In this document: positions 62,148 through 64,000 of the stretch, in pieces | Layout of the letters: each line of letters starts with the position of its first letter | Numbering within the stretch: position 1 is the stretch's first letter | Origin: Myxococcales bacterium | GTDB lineage: Bacteria; Myxococcota_A; Polyangia; Palsa-1104; JAEUJZ01 | Direction: 5' to 3' | DNA: 64,000 nt | Assembly: GCA_016794465.1 (NCBI GenBank) | Contig: JAEUKA010000018.1 | Span: 1-64,000 of the forward strand | Notes under the pieces: model-generated | Databases searched by the model: none | Seen by the model: only the letters and a program-made list of their open reading frames with translations | Told to the model about the DNA's origin: nothing | Program-made: the position numbers and the translations under genes

Positions 62148-63548
62148 ATGTCGGACGCAGCGAAGATCTTGATCGTGAGTGATCTACACCTCGGAAACGG
62201 CGGCAGCTATGACATCTTCGCGGGAGGGGAGTCGCTGCCAGCACTGCTCCGCACGTTTGCGCAAAAAGATCACACCGTGATCTTTAACGGCGACAGCGTT
62301 GACTTCCTGATGAATGAAGATCCGCTCGAGCTGGATGAGGCTCGCGCTGTTCATCAGGCCGAACAGACCTTCGCTGCGCCCGCCACTGCCGCCGTCCTTC
62401 ATGCCCTTGGCGAGGTTCTTGCCGCCGGTGGCGATGTCGTCATTCGAATCGGGAACCATGACATTGAGCTGGCACTAGACGGTGTACAGCAGCGGATGCG
62501 GGCAGCGCTTAGACAACCCCCAGAGATCGCGGCGCGGCTGCGCTTTGAGAGAGGCGAGAAGCCCGCCATCCTGACGGTTGGTGGAGCGCGCATCCTGGTC
62601 ACACACGGCGAACAGAACGACAGCTGGAACAAAGTCGACTATCTACATCTGCCTGGTCCCGGTGCGGCGCAGAGTGCTCACACCAGTGATTTTACGTATT
62701 CAGCGGGCTCGCGACTCGTCAAGACGATCATGAATCCGCTCAAGCGACTGTACGGACTGCGCCTCATTGATCTGATCAAGCCGGACTTCCAAGGTGGAGT
62801 CCTGACCGCGCTGGCGATTAGTCCTACCGCCGTCAAGGAAGTCTTCAAAGGCTCGACGGTACAGCTGCTCTGGCAGCTTCGGGAACAGAGCCGCGGACCG
62901 AATACGTTCGCACCGGAAGAGGGCGGTCAAGAGCTTGGTCTGCAAGCTGCGATCGACTCTGCCGGACTGGATGATGAAGAGCGCGCAACGATGGCGGCAC
63001 TGCTGGCGGACTCGACCAGAGGCGCGGCTACCTTTGATCTCGATACCTCTGTGCTGCAGAGTGCGCAGCTGAAGCTGGCACGATCGGGACTGCGAATGTA
63101 CGCCGGTGCGCAGCGTCGGTTGGCCAAAGATGAAGGTAAGAAATTCTACGAGCTGGTTCCCGATGAAGCAGAGTGGAGTGAAGCGCAGCGCCTGGCCAAA
63201 AAGTTCAACGTGGGCGCGGTGATCTTTGGTCATTCCCATGCGGCGCGCTGGCAACAAAAGGACGGACTTGCGTACTTGAATACGGGGACCTGGATTCGCC
63301 TGATCAAGCTGCCGGCTGCCGATGCAAGTGATGAGGCCTGGACCGACTTTCTGACGCTGGCGCGCAAGAATCCGCAGCTCGATCCCAGCAAGGGAGAGAT
63401 GGTTCCGATCTTCACGCGCCTAAGTGCTGCGATCATTACCCCGATCGGTACACACGGTGGCGCGAAGCTGGAGCTGGCGGAGTGGAAAGATGGCACGCTG
63501 CAGATTGAGCAGAGTGGAACGATTCCCAGCCAGGAAGGTGAGAAATGA
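62148..63548 (+). CDS. Calcineurin-like metallophosphoesterase
   Basis: The 466-aa protein has all metal-site motifs of the family: DLHLG near residue 13, GDSVDF near 48, GNHD near 101, THGEQND near 152 and GHSHAA near 361. It should hydrolyse a phosphomono- or diester using two metal ions; the substrate may be a nucleotide, nucleic acid or phosphoprotein. The region between the fourth and last motif is long (about 200 residues) and helical, an unusual insert that may form a cap. GGAGG precedes the ATG. Its stop overlaps the start of the next gene by 4 bp, implying a shared function. Confidence 0.85.
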   Translation: MSDAAKILIVSDLHLGNGGSYDIFAGGESLPALLRTFAQKDHTVIFNGDSVDFLMNEDPLELDEARAVHQAEQTFAAPATAAVLHALGEVLAAGGDVVIRIGNHDIELALDGVQQRMRAALRQPPEIAARLRFERGEKPAILTVGGARILVTHGEQNDSWNKVDYLHLPGPGAAQSAHTSDFTYSAGSRLVKTIMNPLKRLYGLRLIDLIKPDFQGGVLTALAISPTAVKEVFKGSTVQLLWQLREQSRGPNTFAPEEGGQELGLQAAIDSAGLDDEERATMAALLADSTRGAATFDLDTSVLQSAQLKLARSGLRMYAGAQRRLAKDEGKKFYELVPDEAEWSEAQRLAKKFNVGAVIFGHSHAARWQQKDGLAYLNTGTWIRLIKLPAADASDEAWTDFLTLARKNPQLDPSKGEMVPIFTRLSAAIITPIGTHGGAKLELAEWKDGTLQIEQSGTIPSQEGEK

Positions 63549-64000
63549 TCACTGGCAAGAGTGGTCCTTCCTCCGCAAGCCCTGGCCACAGCACGACGGG
63601 ACTGAATCTGCTTCTCTGTGAAGCAGACGAGCGTGCTCCGGTGCTGGAACGCGACCTGGGTACGAGCAGCGCCACGACGCAGGAACGGCTCTCGAAGACC
63701 GTCCTTCCCAAGACCCTGTGGAACGAAGGTGGCGATCCGAACTCTCTGCCAGAGCAGCGCTGGGGTCTGATCATTCCGGAAGGAGATGCAGGAGACAGAC
63801 TCCGCGATCTCATCGCACCACTGATCGAGCATCGCAAAAAGCAGCAGGACCTTGCAGAGATCGTAGTCGTTCGCGCTCCTGCCAAAGCGGATCAAGCGGA
63901 AGCGATGGAGTGGCGCAAGCGAAACTTCGACACCGGCGCAGATACCCGCGAAGATCTACCGCGCTATCAGCTGATCTTGGGAAACCTGGATCAGGTGGCA
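63545..64000 (+). CDS. Unknown protein, cut by the window end
   Basis: Only the first 152 codons are visible. The ATG overlaps the phosphoesterase stop (ATGA). The visible part begins with a disordered region, then WGLIIPEGDAGDRLRDLIAP and AEIVVVRAPAKADQAEAMEW, and finally EDLPRYQLILGNLDQV. The last stretch resembles the 'YLLLVGD-x-x-x-(I/V)P' element seen near the N-terminus of caspase-like, CHAT and gingipain-type peptidases. That would make this gene a possible protease partner of the phosphoesterase, but the evidence is weak until the rest is read. Confidence 0.5.
   Translation, partial: MITGKSGPSSASPGHSTTGLNLLLCEADERAPVLERDLGTSSATTQERLSKTVLPKTLWNEGGDPNSLPEQRWGLIIPEGDAGDRLRDLIAPLIEHRKKQQDLAEIVVVRAPAKADQAEAMEWRKRNFDTGADTREDLPRYQLILGNLDQVA

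Overview
The window looks like a piece of a GC-rich, Gram-negative bacterial chromosome, most likely from the Myxococcota or a neighbouring deltaproteobacterial lineage. This rests on the mix of genes: a Ser/Thr kinase fused to a ligand-binding domain, PEGA and bactofilin proteins, many lipoproteins, DUF1501/DUF1592-type genes, and a Cys-rich module next to an OmpA domain. No ribosomal RNA is present, so the assignment is an inference.

Positions 1-14.5 kb form an accessory island. On the minus strand it holds an HTH-repeat protein, a YgjP-type metallopeptidase, and a broken type I restriction-modification locus. In that locus an AT-rich pair of overlapping genes, a nucleotidyltransferase and a dGTPase-like HD phosphohydrolase, has replaced the end of hsdM, all of hsdS and the start of hsdR. 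An HTH-methyltransferase fusion follows. On the plus strand are a degenerate GGDEF protein, a POT-family transporter, an NtrC-like protein without its sigma54-contact loop, and a tyrosine integrase. The integrase abuts a Ser/Thr kinase gene that begins abruptly inside the catalytic loop, so the island appears to have cut this gene.

Positions 14.5-34 kb hold the kinase remnant with its UrtA-like sensor domain, an HCCA-isomerase-like protein, a GT-C-type membrane protein, a YtfJ-like protein, a DUF885 metallopeptidase and an enoyl-CoA hydratase. A stack of hairpins and terminators follows. Next come a 30-haem cytochrome and an outer-membrane barrel with a 4-base overlap, which together resemble a porin-cytochrome conduit. 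A MepA-like lipoprotein, a double-length UvrA and a convergent glycoside hydrolase complete the region.

Positions 34-51 kb are ordinary chromosome: tRNA-Val, rpmI, and a minus-strand run (apyrase-like lipoprotein, unknown lipoprotein, serine hydrolase, polyprenyl synthase, UbiB-type kinase). A plus-strand run follows (acyl-CoA ligase, GMC oxidoreductase, glycosyltransferase), then a bactofilin divergent from a second POT transporter, a decayed stretch, a six-PEGA barrel protein and an OmpA lipoprotein.

Positions 51-64 kb hold a hypothetical gene, a non-coding region with 21-bp and 12-bp tandem repeats, two small zinc-binding proteins, and a DUF1501/DUF1592/cytochrome c export locus. The window ends in a cluster of two DUF2589-like proteins, a carboxypeptidase-regulatory-like protein, a CHAP-like/peptidoglycan-binding protein, a calcineurin-type phosphoesterase and a gene cut by the window end. 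The best candidates for something undescribed are the NTase-dGTPase cassette, the 30-haem conduit and the DUF2589 cluster.
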